A stretch of DNA of 58,260 nt, from the NCBI GenBank assembly GCA_023139105.1, contig JAGLOF010000123.1:1-58260 (forward strand), in the 5' to 3' direction. A program made the position numbers and the translations under genes. Shown one piece after another: positions 25,839 to 34,875 of this stretch. Origin of the DNA: a bacterium (GTDB taxonomy: Bacteria; Zhuqueibacterota; QNDG01; JAGLOF01). The notes beneath the pieces are model-generated. The model worked only from the letters and a program-made list of their open reading frames with translations, was not told where the DNA came from and searched no databases. Every line of letters starts with the position of its first letter. Position 1 is the first letter of the stretch.

Positions 25839-26261
25839 TCATTTATCATCTATAAAATTTTGATTTAATTCTGAAAATATATTTGTTTGATTAATGATTA
25901 GCTGATCCTCACTCTTCTCAGTGTTCTCAGTGTTCTCAGTGTTCTCATTTTCAGTTTTTGATATAAATTGGCCCGATTCCTTTAGACTCTCTTCAACTAT
26001 ATTTTTCAACTGTGGCGAAGGTTTGAAATCAGGGACTATTCTGTGTGGTATATGCATCATCTTCCCTGTTCTTGGATTTGGAACATGTTTTTCCTGTCGT
26101 TCTCTTAAACAGAATGTTCCGAATCCTCTAAGCTCAACCTTATTCCCGGACTGAAGTGAATAAGTTACAGTTGCTAAAAAACCGTCAATAACTGCAGCTG
26201 TCTCAATCTTGGTTAAACCGGTACCCTCTGAAATTACATCTACTATATCCGCTTTAGTCAT
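25839..26261 (-). CDS. HU/IHF-family DNA-binding protein with acidic C-terminal tail
   Basis: 140 residues. The first 90 are a complete HU domain: MTKADIVDVISEGTGLTK, LRGFGTFCLRERQ, the beta-arm NPRTGKMMHIPHRIVP, and FKPSPQLKNIV. The remaining 50 form an acidic and polar tail that includes an ENT triplet repeat. This tail is absent from ordinary 90-residue HU and resembles the extended variants seen in some phyla. It binds and bends DNA in the nucleoid. The gene is second in the operon, 24 bases after sppA and 14 bases before the bL38-like gene. The tail overlaps a 9-base DNA repeat, described separately. Confidence 0.92.
   Translation of the reverse strand: MTKADIVDVISEGTGLTKIETAAVIDGFLATVTYSLQSGNKVELRGFGTFCLRERQEKHVPNPRTGKMMHIPHRIVPDFKPSPQLKNIVEESLKESGQFISKTENENTENTENTEKSEDQLIINQTNIFSELNQNFIDDK
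25916..25947. repeat. Nine-base tandem repeat in the HU tail
   Basis: About three and a half copies of TCTCAGTGT. They encode ENT triplets in the C-terminal tail of the HU protein. Being a multiple of three, copy-number change would lengthen or shorten the tail without a frameshift. Confidence 0.85.
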
Positions 26262-26285
26262 ACATAACTCTTTATCGTTAACCGA

Positions 26286-27167
26286 TTATGGCATACGATA
26301 CATCAGTGCCATTCCATTGGAACTGTGTATAATGGATGCAACCTGTTGAAATAGTAGATCAAACAGACTCGTATCTTTTCGACGGATATATATAATTGCA
26401 GGTTTCCCTTTAATACCGGCCATATCAGCAGCCAGATTAATTGCTGCCTGAAAATCACCAAGGCGATCGACCAAACCGTTTTTCATAGCCTGTCTGCCTG
26501 TAAATACCCTTCCATCTGCAACTTTTTTGGTATCAGACATTGACATCCGACGTTCAAGGGAGACAACTTCTGTAAATTGTGCATAGGCGTCATCTACCCA
26601 CGCCTGCAAATACTGTGCATCCGCTGTTGAAAACTTTCTGTGATATGAACCGGTATCTTTGTATGGACCACTTTTAATTGTTTCTATTTTAATACCGATT
26701 TTATCTAATAATTTCTCGGCTGTCATAAACTGAGCAATAACACCGATACTTCCTGTTGTCGTACCGGGATTTGCAACAATTGAATCAGCACCGCAGGCAA
26801 CATAGTAACCACCGGAGGCGGCAACAGTTCCCATTGATGCAATGATTGGTTTTCCGGAATTACGGACAGCTTTTACAGCTTCATAAATTTCCTGTGACGC
26901 TGCAACACCTCCACCAGGGCTATCTATACGAAAAACAATAGCACGGATATCACGTTGCTCACCTAGTTGTTTAAAATATCGTACAAGTCTATCTGCTGAA
27001 TAGATTGGTCCTGTAAGCCTTACAATAGCAATTTTCTGTCCGCTGCCTTCTTGAATGTAAATACTACGTTTTGATTTTACGGCAGATATAGATGCAAAAA
27101 TCAAAATCAGTAAAATCAGGCTGATAATGATTGTACTTCCCAGTAACCACTCTCTTTTTCTTGTCAA
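26286..27167 (-). CDS. sppA: Signal peptide peptidase SppA (protease IV, single-domain type)
   Basis: 293 residues. An N-terminal membrane anchor (LLGSTIIISLILLILIFASI) is followed by the peptidase S49 domain: IAIVRLTGPI, FRIDSPGGGVAASQEIYEAV, the nucleophile serine in ASMGTVAASGGYYVACGAD, TGSIGVI, and the catalytic lysine in SGPYKDTGS. It degrades cleaved signal peptides in the cytoplasmic membrane. The start is TTG with CCGGAG about 8 bases upstream. It is the first gene of the operon that continues into HU, bL38-like, xseA, xseB, dxs and nadK. The single-domain length matches the short SppA type. Confidence 0.95.
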   Translation of the reverse strand: MTRKREWLLGSTIIISLILLILIFASISAVKSKRSIYIQEGSGQKIAIVRLTGPIYSADRLVRYFKQLGEQRDIRAIVFRIDSPGGGVAASQEIYEAVKAVRNSGKPIIASMGTVAASGGYYVACGADSIVANPGTTTGSIGVIAQFMTAEKLLDKIGIKIETIKSGPYKDTGSYHRKFSTADAQYLQAWVDDAYAQFTEVVSLERRMSMSDTKKVADGRVFTGRQAMKNGLVDRLGDFQAAINLAADMAGIKGKPAIIYIRRKDTSLFDLLFQQVASIIHSSNGMALMYRMP

Positions 27168-27205
27168 ACAAAGACTCCGGATAACAAATGATTTTTAAGC
27201 TTTTA

Positions 27206-27234
27206 ATTATAATGAATTTTTAACGAAATGTCAA
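27206..27234 (-). promoter_or_regulatory. Consensus sigma-70 promoter of the sppA-nadK operon
   Basis: On the minus strand TTGACA (27229-27234) and TATAAT (27206-27211) are exactly 17 bases apart, a perfect match to the housekeeping consensus. Transcription would begin about 27199, some 30 bases before the sppA start. Confidence 0.93.
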
Positions 27235-27646
27235 CCTCAAAACCTATATATTCAATTATCTTTCCGCCTATATGCAAGCTGGGAACATTTCCAGAGAGAT
27301 TGGATGATATTTATTTGATTTTTGGCTCTATAGTTGATACGAGCGAGTAGTTGCCCTGCACTCTTTTAAAGTTACAAAAAGAGCAACTTCAGAATGTCTC
27401 CACGGAAGTCACACGGAGAATACACAGAAAAGGGCAAAAACAATAAATAATGTAACGTTTTGATAACGCAGGGATAGTACGGGCAGCTACCAATGGGAGT
27501 GTAAGGCCATGTCAGGATGAGTAGTATATGTTGTCCTGTGATATACTATTAATCCGGCAATAACACAAGCGACATTGCTGTGCCAGGAAATATCAACATT
27601 TATGTAATGTGTTTTATCACCGGAGTGATAAATTTCTAAAACCTGT
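27235..27646. other. Non-coding gap between sppA and the degenerate kinase gene
   Basis: No credible gene. A perfect 8-base-pair hairpin (TTTATCAC, loop CGGA, GTGATAAA) at 27613-27632 lies just downstream of the kinase gene and might end it, although no clear U run follows. Around 27397-27430 are degenerate CACGGA/CACGGAG units also seen near 33350, probably dispersed-repeat remains. Confidence 0.45.
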
Positions 27647-29026
27647 TTATAAAAGTACCGGCTCCTTGGTGTCAAATGCCATTGAGATAGTTTTACGATT
27701 ATTATTATTCTGAACTGTCGGGATACGAATGCGTAAAAGTGTACCCTTTCCTGCTTTGTAGCCAATATCCACTTGACCGTCAAACACCTTGAATAATTGT
27801 TCCAGAACAAATTGCGCAAAATCATCAACCGGCATGCGTATACCACGATTGCCCTCATGAAACGGATCTAAAACACGATGCAGTACCTGTTTGAAAGTAT
27901 TATCACCAGGACCCAATAGTTCAACTATAATTTGATCTTTAATCTGTTTTGTAGATACAAGTAAACCTCTCTGCTTATCTACAGGCTGGGTTTCACATAA
28001 AGCCCTGAAAACGACACTGAAGGCCAATGAATAGTCACGTCCAAATCCATATACCATTGACAAATCCTGGGAGAATGAGGTTTTAATGCGAAAATTAGAG
28101 GAATCATTCATCATGTCTAGATATACAAGCTCCTGGTGTAATAAATCATTAAGATTCCAATTGGCAGGAATAGTTGATTTATCACGGTCATTCTTTACAG
28201 ATAATTCCAAAATATTTTTTTGAGTTGTAGCCCACACTTTTAGCAGCTCTGTTAGAGCTCCGGCTTCCTGTGGATATTTATTATTAAGATGTTTAAGAAC
28301 ACGTACGGTCTCATACATCGGATCGAGAAACTGATGAAATAACTTTTCATTGAAACGTGCGCTTTCACGAATATGGTATTCCTGGGCCTCTTGATATTGA
28401 GTTGCGCGTTCTTCATTTCCTACTTCTTTTTGTCTTTGAATATCTCTTCCAATATGCAGAACAAGCCTGTGGTCAGAAAACTGTATCCACCGGGCATTGA
28501 TTTCCAGCATGATTGTGTTTCCATTCTTTTGCGTCCATGTCTCTTCATAGCGATATGTACCATTGTCCAACCAGGCATCGGCGTTTTCATCTATAGTATC
28601 ACCATCGGGTTTAAGATTCGCGATCTGCATTTTTTTCAGTTCACTCTTGCCATAACCGGAGAGCCGGCATGTAGCCTCGTTAAAAAGCATAAAACGCCCT
28701 TCGGAAGATGTAAGGAAGATAGCATCATTAGCCTGTTCAACAAGTAATCTGTATTTTTTAGTCGACTGTTTCAGAGCTTTCTGAATCGAATCAAGATTTG
28801 ATTCCAGTTCCTGTTTTTCACCCTTAAGGCTTTCAATTCGCTGACGTTCCCGCCCGCTGAAATAACCCAGAGCCGGACCTAGAATAAAAAATGCCAGCCA
28901 GACCCATTCTATACCGCCAAGTTGCATAAAGATGAATCTGAGATTAATTCCAACCATGATACCTGTAACTGAACCGATAATTACATTTTGAGTTACAGTA
29001 CCAATTTTATGTGATTGCTTCAGCAT
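27647..29026 (-). CDS. Membrane PAS sensor with degenerate histidine-kinase domain
   Basis: 459 residues. Two membrane helices near the N-terminus (VIIGSVTGIMVGINLRFIFM, WVWLAFFILGPALGYF) are followed by a short coiled coil, a PAS domain (LLVEQANDAIFLTSSEGRFM to GRDIQRQ) and a HisKA/ATPase-sized C-terminal region. That region has a histidine in a plausible place (FHQFLDPMYE). It lacks the N box asparagines (LAFSVVFRAL), the DxGxG box (ELLGPGDN) and the GLGL glycine loop. It may be a pseudokinase or a very divergent kinase. GGAGGAACTCC lies before the ATG. It is a single-gene unit without a neighbouring regulator. Confidence 0.72.
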   Translation of the reverse strand: MLKQSHKIGTVTQNVIIGSVTGIMVGINLRFIFMQLGGIEWVWLAFFILGPALGYFSGRERQRIESLKGEKQELESNLDSIQKALKQSTKKYRLLVEQANDAIFLTSSEGRFMLFNEATCRLSGYGKSELKKMQIANLKPDGDTIDENADAWLDNGTYRYEETWTQKNGNTIMLEINARWIQFSDHRLVLHIGRDIQRQKEVGNEERATQYQEAQEYHIRESARFNEKLFHQFLDPMYETVRVLKHLNNKYPQEAGALTELLKVWATTQKNILELSVKNDRDKSTIPANWNLNDLLHQELVYLDMMNDSSNFRIKTSFSQDLSMVYGFGRDYSLAFSVVFRALCETQPVDKQRGLLVSTKQIKDQIIVELLGPGDNTFKQVLHRVLDPFHEGNRGIRMPVDDFAQFVLEQLFKVFDGQVDIGYKAGKGTLLRIRIPTVQNNNNRKTISMAFDTKEPVLL

Positions 29027-29362
29027 GGAGTTCCTCCATAGATTTGCTGTTCAATTCCCGTCAGATAGATCCATCATAAACAATAAAATAACAGGTAATT
29101 ATTGCCTACTTTTGCAAATAATAAATCTCTATTTTTATCAATATCTGACTTTTAACTTTTAAAACTTCCTTAAAGGAAAGATCCTGATCAATCGATCAAA
29201 CATATATAACTTCAATATTTCCAAATACTAATCAGATCAATTTAAAATCAGTATTGCTCTATTAATTAACCTGCATACTTTGAAATACTAATAAAAATTC
29301 ACATGTAAACAAATTATTTTTACAATATCTATGCCAATGTTTAAAATTACCTCATTTTTTTC
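29027..29362. other. AT-rich divergent intergenic region
   Basis: The region upstream of both the minus-strand sensor gene and the plus-strand purL. The purL promoter lies at its right end. I see no RNA gene, and nothing resembling a purine riboswitch or PurR operator that I would defend. Confidence 0.4.
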
Positions 29363-29391
29363 TTGACTTTCGGCCCTTTCTGTCTTAGTAT
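29363..29391 (+). promoter_or_regulatory. Sigma-70 promoter of purL-purQ
   Basis: TTGACT (29363-29368) and TAGTAT (29386-29391) are separated by 17 bases. The transcript would begin about 29398, only some 25 bases before the TTG start codon, so the leader is too short for a riboswitch. Confidence 0.8.
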
Positions 29392-29421
29392 TCTGGCAAC
29401 CTTTAAGAAAGGAGTTATTTC

Positions 29422-32271
29422 TTGATCTCAACTGTCTATGTACGCCGAACCGGTGATGATCCGATAGCGCGACACATGTTAATACGTTTTCAAAAAGAAG
29501 GTGCAGAGGCACTTACAGAAGTGATTATGGAGCGGGTCTTCAGACTGGAAGGTATCACATCTGAAGAGGCATTTAAATTGAAACCTTTGCTCAGCCATGC
29601 AACTACTGAAGATTTCACATCGAAATCTCATTTAATTGATACAGACGGACCTGTTTTTGAAGTAGGCTATCAGCGAGCTGTTACAGATCCTGAACTGCCC
29701 TCCCTGCTTCGTGGTGCCAGAGCGTTAGGAATAGATAATCTGATATGGGCAAGGCTTGCTCATCGTTATCAATTTATAGGGATTGATAGCGCACAGGCGC
29801 AACAGTTGGTTGAGCGTCATCTATACAATCCCCAGGTTCAGGTACTTATTAATGCAAATGATGTGTGGGATACACTTCAACCCCGTGGTGATGCAGGACC
29901 AGTTGAGACTATCTCCCTGAAAGGTCTCTCAGACGATGAACTTTTAGAATTCAGTGAGGAGCGTCGCCTCTTTCTATCACTGGACCATATGAAAGCACTT
30001 CAGACAGTTGCTGAGAAACTTGGCCGTGAACTTACAGACGCTGAAGTAGAGATGTTTGCACAGACATGGTCTGACCACTGTTTTCATACCACATGGAAGA
30101 GCCTTGGACTCCTGGAGGCATTGGGCAAGGCTACATATGCCATTGACCATCCTCTGGTCCTTTCTGTATTTGAGGATAATGCCGGAGCAATGGAGTTCTA
30201 CGATGGCTGGGCCTTGACAATCAAGGGGGAAACTCATAATTCTCCAACAGCTGTAAGCCCTTACGGTGGTGTCATGACCAAACACGGCGGTGTAATTCGT
30301 GATACACTCGGATGCGGCCAGGGAGCATTACCCATTGGCGGATCCACGGTCATGGGACTGGGTGATCCAGGCATGGACTGGAAAGAAGTCCCCCATGGCG
30401 CACTTCATCCAAGAACAATATTGACTGAATCCATACGCGGAACTGCGGATTACTGTAATCCCATGGGTATTCCTATGATGTTTCCTGTGTATCGTTTTCA
30501 CCCTGGTTATACGGGAAAATGTCTGGCCCTGGGCCATTCTATAGGTCTGCTACCTGCTGCCAGAGCCCCTAAGGGCAAACCCCAGGCAGGTGATCTTGCC
30601 ATTCTTGCAGGTGGACGCACAGGTAGAGACGGGCTTCATGGTGCCACTGTCTCATCTGCTTCTATGACATCTGATACTCATGTAGTAGATGCCACTCATG
30701 TGCAGATTGGCCACCCTATAGAAGAACGTAAGTTCATGGAAGCCATTCCGGTTCTGCGTGATGCTGACTGCCTTCACGCCATAACTGACCTTGGTGCTGC
30801 AGGTCTGTCCTCTGCTGGTGGAGAGATGGGTGAAAACACCGGTATCTGGATTAATCTTGCTAAAGTCCCCCTTAAGACTCAGGGCATGCATCCATGGGAA
30901 ATTTGGATATCCGAGAGTCAGGAACGCATGCTGTTATGTGTATCACCGGATAAATTGAAACAAGCTGAACAAATCCTTGATAATTATGAAGTGCCACATT
31001 CTGTCATCGGTAAATTCACCGATACAATGCGCTGCCAGATTATATTTGATCCTGAAAGTGATGATGCTGTCGATCTGCCTGTTTCACCGCAGCTTACAGG
31101 CCAGGTAGTCGTTGACCTTGATTTTGAAACGCTACGTAAAGGCTGCCCTCTACCTGTTTATACTTTAAAACGTCCTGATGCTGTCACAGAACCTGTAGAC
31201 ATTCCCAAATACAAATCGACTGAAGAGTGGAAAAATGCGATTTTCAATGTAATCTGCCACCTGAATATATGTGATCAGTCCTCTGCCGGCTATCAATTTG
31301 ACAAGACTGTACAGGGTAATTCAATTGTTGAACCATACGGTGGAGTACACGGCAATATGCCCAATGATTATTGGGCCGCCGCTCCTTTGCGCGGCAAACC
31401 ATATGCGGCAGTAACATCTCTGGGCTATGCACCGCTACTGGGAGATGTTGACAGCGTGCAAATGTCCAGGCTTATGGTAATTGAGTCTATCACAAGATTG
31501 GTAGCGGCTGGAGTCTCTCCTGCTGAAATAGTACTATGCGATAACTTCTATACTCCGAGAATAAATGATACGCTGGCATGGGAACTTAAAGAGATGGTAA
31601 TGGCATGCTGTGATCTCTCTATAAAGTTCGGTACGCCTTTCATATCAGGCAAAGACAGCTCATCAGGTACATTTATCGGTACAGACGGCCAGCGTCTGGA
31701 TATACCGCCTACCCTGGCTGTAATGGCTATGGGACGCATGCCAAATGCCGCTGACCTGGTAAGTAAACCCCTGAAATCTGCCGGTAATACACTAATCCTG
31801 GCCGGTCCTGCTTCATTTGAGCTGGGTGGATCAATCTTCTTTGATACTTTGAATAAAAGAGGCAGTACACTCCCGAATCCTGATCCTGACGATGTTCTGC
31901 GCTTCTGGACAGACTATCATGATGTGTGGCAGTCCGGTGCAATTCAAGCAGCCAGTGCAATTTCAGAAGGCGGCATCTTAAGGAGACTTTTTGAGATGGC
32001 CATGGGTTCTGAGCTTGGAGTAACATTTGATACTGCCAAATTACGCACCGGTGCTATCCTGGCACTATTTGCCGAGACCATAGGCACGATGATAATTGAA
32101 GTAAATTCTGACGATGCAGGCCCTGTTTCAGATGCTCTGGGCGGAATAATTATCGGCAATGTTAAAAACAAACCAGAACTGACAATATTGACGGAAGATG
32201 GAAATATCTCACTTACCATAGATTCTATGGTTAAAGCCTGGGAACGCCCCTTCCGGGAGGTGGCAATATAA
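29422..32271 (+). CDS. purL: Phosphoribosylformylglycinamidine synthase, PurS-PurL fusion
   Basis: 949 residues. The enzyme converts FGAR to FGAM with ammonia from glutamine in purine synthesis. The first 190 residues resemble PurS-type domains (STVYVRRTGDDPIARHML, LGIDNLIWARLAHRYQF). The rest is the PurL synthetase with FAQTWSDHCFHTTW, KGETHNSPTAVSPYGG, DLGAAGLSSAGGEMG and SGKDSSSG. There is no C-terminal glutaminase; that is the separate purQ next door. Ordinary small PurL is 720-760 residues with separate purS, and the large enterobacterial form is about 1,300. This intermediate fusion is less common. The start is TTG, with AAGGAG 8 bases upstream. The stop overlaps the purQ start as TAATG. 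Confidence 0.95.
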   Translation: MISTVYVRRTGDDPIARHMLIRFQKEGAEALTEVIMERVFRLEGITSEEAFKLKPLLSHATTEDFTSKSHLIDTDGPVFEVGYQRAVTDPELPSLLRGARALGIDNLIWARLAHRYQFIGIDSAQAQQLVERHLYNPQVQVLINANDVWDTLQPRGDAGPVETISLKGLSDDELLEFSEERRLFLSLDHMKALQTVAEKLGRELTDAEVEMFAQTWSDHCFHTTWKSLGLLEALGKATYAIDHPLVLSVFEDNAGAMEFYDGWALTIKGETHNSPTAVSPYGGVMTKHGGVIRDTLGCGQGALPIGGSTVMGLGDPGMDWKEVPHGALHPRTILTESIRGTADYCNPMGIPMMFPVYRFHPGYTGKCLALGHSIGLLPAARAPKGKPQAGDLAILAGGRTGRDGLHGATVSSASMTSDTHVVDATHVQIGHPIEERKFMEAIPVLRDADCLHAITDLGAAGLSSAGGEMGENTGIWINLAKVPLKTQGMHPWEIWISESQERMLLCVSPDKLKQAEQILDNYEVPHSVIGKFTDTMRCQIIFDPESDDAVDLPVSPQLTGQVVVDLDFETLRKGCPLPVYTLKRPDAVTEPVDIPKYKSTEEWKNAIFNVICHLNICDQSSAGYQFDKTVQGNSIVEPYGGVHGNMPNDYWAAAPLRGKPYAAVTSLGYAPLLGDVDSVQMSRLMVIESITRLVAAGVSPAEIVLCDNFYTPRINDTLAWELKEMVMACCDLSIKFGTPFISGKDSSSGTFIGTDGQRLDIPPTLAVMAMGRMPNAADLVSKPLKSAGNTLILAGPASFELGGSIFFDTLNKRGSTLPNPDPDDVLRFWTDYHDVWQSGAIQAASAISEGGILRRLFEMAMGSELGVTFDTAKLRTGAILALFAETIGTMIIEVNSDDAGPVSDALGGIIIGNVKNKPELTILTEDGNISLTIDSMVKAWERPFREVAI

Positions 32272-32987
32272 TGAAACCTAAAGTCAAGGTACTCTATGCT
32301 CCGGGCAACAACTGCCACCATGAATTGATTCAGGCCTTTAAAATGGCCGGCGCAGATCCGCAATTAACACTATTAACGGCTGATCTGCTCTCCGGCAGAC
32401 AGTCATTAACAGATTGCGACATGATTGCAATACCGGGAGGTTTTTCTTTTGGAGATCATGTGGCAGCGGGACGGCTGTTTGCACTTGAGCTCAATACGCG
32501 TCTGGCAGATCAACTAAAAGAAGCCCGGGAACGACATATCCCGATGATTGGAATATGTAATGGCTTTCAGATTTTAGTAAATACCGGACTTTTACCCGGC
32601 AGTGCTGAGATTGGCCATCCGGATGGATTGCTAGACCGTAATGCTTCAGCAATTTTTGAGAGTCGCTGGGTGGATATGCGCATTGAACGCAGCAATTGCA
32701 TATGGACACAGGGCATGGCAGGAGAGACAATGCATATCCCTATGGCTCATGGCGAGGGCAGACTGCTCCTTCCGGAAGATTATGATGATTCACTCACTGT
32801 ATTCAGTTATGTCGGAGAAGAGTATCCTGCAAATCCCAATGGATCTCCCTCAGGCAGAGCAGGTATTACAGATTCAACCGGCCACATCCTTGGCCTTATG
32901 CCACACCCGGAACGGGCCATTTATGACTGGTCGCCTTCAAATGAAGGATTACGACTCTTTGAGACAGGTGTTAAAGCCATACGTTAA
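32271..32987 (+). CDS. purQ: Phosphoribosylformylglycinamidine synthase, glutaminase subunit PurQ
   Basis: 238 residues of class I glutamine amidotransferase. It shows IPGGFSFGDHVAAG, the nucleophile cysteine in GICNGFQIL, and the His-Glu pair in MPHPERA. It supplies ammonia to PurL; the TAATG overlap couples the two. The size is standard (220-260). A strong terminator follows 25 bases after the stop, so the operon ends here. Confidence 0.97.
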   Translation: MKPKVKVLYAPGNNCHHELIQAFKMAGADPQLTLLTADLLSGRQSLTDCDMIAIPGGFSFGDHVAAGRLFALELNTRLADQLKEARERHIPMIGICNGFQILVNTGLLPGSAEIGHPDGLLDRNASAIFESRWVDMRIERSNCIWTQGMAGETMHIPMAHGEGRLLLPEDYDDSLTVFSYVGEEYPANPNGSPSGRAGITDSTGHILGLMPHPERAIYDWSPSNEGLRLFETGVKAIR

Positions 32988-33012
32988 AACAATTAAAATT
33001 AAAAATATAACC

Positions 33013-33045
33013 AAAAGGCCGCAGAATCGATCTGCGGCCTTTTTC
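33013..33045 (+). terminator. Terminator of purL-purQ
   Basis: AAAAGGCCGCAGA and TCTGCGGCCTTTT form a perfect GC-rich stem with loop ATCGA, running into TTTTT. Confidence 0.95.
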
Positions 33046-33506
33046 GAGGAAATTAGCCGCAGTCGTCCTGAAGTAGCGAACTCGTTCGCGCACATTGACA
33101 GGTGTTTATTAAAGAGCAGGAGCATTGGCGTACCGGAGTACACGGAGCCACTATGCCATGCCCCAAGGATATTGAATTACAATGATCTATAAGTGAAATT
33201 TACCAGAACGAATATTGAACAGCGGAACACCGAATGTAGAATTTCCAAGGAGTTCTTACTTCGACATTCAATATTGGTTATTGGATATTGGATATTCATC
33301 ATTTAATCCTGTTATCCTGTCCTGCTCTTTTTTTTATATGTGTAGGGCAGGGCCGGGAGGCTCCGTGAATTCCGTGGACAAATGCTTTATCTTTCAGGTT
33401 CTTCCTGGTATTCTATGGATTAATAGACACCAACATACTGTTTTTATCTGCGCAAATCTACGGATTTATAATTCCACACAATTACAGGATGAGCCTCTTT
33501 AACCGA
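33046..33506. other. Repeat-bearing intergenic region after purQ
   Basis: No gene seen. It contains an inverted repeat of the GAATGT-GAA type (33232-33269), short tandem TATTGGA units (33271-33296) and a CCTGTTATCCTGTCC tract (33307-33321) related to that near 20680. Near 33469-33493 there is a copy of the TGTGTGGAATTAT arm (reverse strand) seen in the elements at 6505 and 20593. Confidence 0.5.
33210..33299. repeat. Inverted repeat with GAATATTGAA / GAATGTAGAA arms
   Basis: GAATGTAGAA (33232-33241) pairs with TTCGACATTC (33260-33269), 9 of 10 bases, over an 18-base loop. Outer AATATTG motifs lie on both sides (about 33211 and 33270), followed by two TATTGGA units. It looks like a palindromic dispersed repeat. 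Confidence 0.55.
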
Positions 33507-34862
33507 TTACTCTTCCTCCAATGCAAATGCATCAAGCTTCCGATATAAAGTCTTCAGACCAATGCCTAAAATTTTTGCTGCTTCTACTTTACTGTTTTCA
33601 CATGCATTAAACACCTTAAGAATATGTTCTTTTTCAACTTCATAGAGAGGCTGCCAGATATCCTCTGAACTACGAGATATATATCTGGCATTTGGCTTTA
33701 ATTGTTGAATTTCAATTGGTAAATGTTCAACTTGAAAGTTTTCTCCTGCCGACATAACCAGAAGCCGCTTCAGAATATGTTTTAACTCTCTTATATTTCC
33801 AGGCCAGGAATAATGTTCCAATGCAGAAATAACAGATTTTGACATTCGTTGTGAATTAACTTGCCACTCTGAAAAAAAATAATTAATCAAGAGTATAATA
33901 TCTTCAACGCGGTCCTTTAATGCCGGAAGCTGAATTGGAAAACCGTTTAATCTATAGTATAAATCCTCTCTGAACATACCCTTTTTAATATCTAATTCTA
34001 TATCCCGATTTGTTGAGCTGATTATTCTAAAATCAACCTCAATAGCTTTAATTCCACCAACCCTTCGGATAGTTTTTGTCTCTATTGTACGGAGTAATTT
34101 TACTTGAAGCTGCATTGGCATTTCAGCAATCTCATCCAATAAAACCGTACCGCCATCTGCTGCTTCAAATAGTCCATACTTTATATTCTCTGCACCAGTA
34201 AAGGCTCCTTTTTCATGACCGTAGAGTTCGCTTTCTAAAAGGGACTCACTAATAGCGCCACAATTAATAGGAACAAACAATCCTTCCCGTTTTCCGTATT
34301 CATGAATTGCCCTGGCAAATACTTCTTTACCGGTACCGCTCTCACCGGTTATCAAAACCGGAATGTCAGATTCAGCAACATGCTCTGCCATTTTTTTTGC
34401 TTCTATTATTTTATTTGACTGTCCAACAATCTCACTCTGTCCCTGATGATTCAAGAGCGTCTTTAATCTTTGATTCTCAATAGACAATTTACGTTTTTCT
34501 AAAACACGTTCAATAGTCTTCCTAATTTCAACAGGATTAGCTGGTTTAGTAATGTAATCCTCTGCACCGCTCTTTATAGCTGCCACAGCATCTCGTACAT
34601 TGGCATATCCGGTAATTAAAATTACAACGGCATTCCTGTCATCCTCAAGGATATGTTTCATAAGTTTCAATCCGTCCATCACCGGCATTTGAATATCAGT
34701 CAGCACAACATCAAAAACATGTTTACGATATAGATCCAGAGCTTCTTCTCCATTTCTGCATGGTGATACTGAATAGTTATCACGCTGCAGAAGATCTATC
34801 ATACAATTCAATACATCCTTATCATCTTCTACCAAAAGAATCTTGGCCTTAAATTTTGGCAT
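33507..34862 (-). CDS. Sigma-54-dependent response regulator, NtrC/AtoC family
   Basis: 451 residues with three domains. The receiver at 1-120 has LLVEDDKD, phosphoacceptor Asp in VVLTDIQMP and ITKP. The AAA+ sigma-54 activator has GESGTGKEVFARAIHE, the RNA-polymerase-contacting GAFTGA, LDEIAEMP, and the sensor segment STNRD. A Fis-type helix-turn-helix lies at the end (KVEAAKILGIGLKTLYRKL). It activates sigma-54 promoters when phosphorylated. It lies 13 bases after the hybrid kinase gene at 34876-36768, its most likely cognate partner. AAAGGAAT precedes the ATG. Target promoters cannot be identified here. Confidence 0.96.
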   Translation of the reverse strand: MPKFKAKILLVEDDKDVLNCMIDLLQRDNYSVSPCRNGEEALDLYRKHVFDVVLTDIQMPVMDGLKLMKHILEDDRNAVVILITGYANVRDAVAAIKSGAEDYITKPANPVEIRKTIERVLEKRKLSIENQRLKTLLNHQGQSEIVGQSNKIIEAKKMAEHVAESDIPVLITGESGTGKEVFARAIHEYGKREGLFVPINCGAISESLLESELYGHEKGAFTGAENIKYGLFEAADGGTVLLDEIAEMPMQLQVKLLRTIETKTIRRVGGIKAIEVDFRIISSTNRDIELDIKKGMFREDLYYRLNGFPIQLPALKDRVEDIILLINYFFSEWQVNSQRMSKSVISALEHYSWPGNIRELKHILKRLLVMSAGENFQVEHLPIEIQQLKPNARYISRSSEDIWQPLYEVEKEHILKVFNACENSKVEAAKILGIGLKTLYRKLDAFALEEE

Positions 34863-34875
34863 TATAAATATTCCT

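Noticed and set aside
27613..27632. Rho-independent terminator for the 27647-29026 gene
   Set aside because: The stem is perfect but short and AT-rich, and no U run follows on the minus strand, so I mention it only within the gap.
27487..27858. 123-codon frame after the degenerate kinase
   Set aside because: It overlaps the kinase C-terminus in another frame and extends into non-coding DNA; no ribosome binding site.
29027..29421. Purine riboswitch before purL
   Set aside because: A good promoter lies only about 30 bases from the start codon, leaving no room for an aptamer in the leader.
33215..33502. 95-codon plus-strand frame after purQ
   Set aside because: It is made of inverted repeats and low-complexity tracts; no family resemblance.
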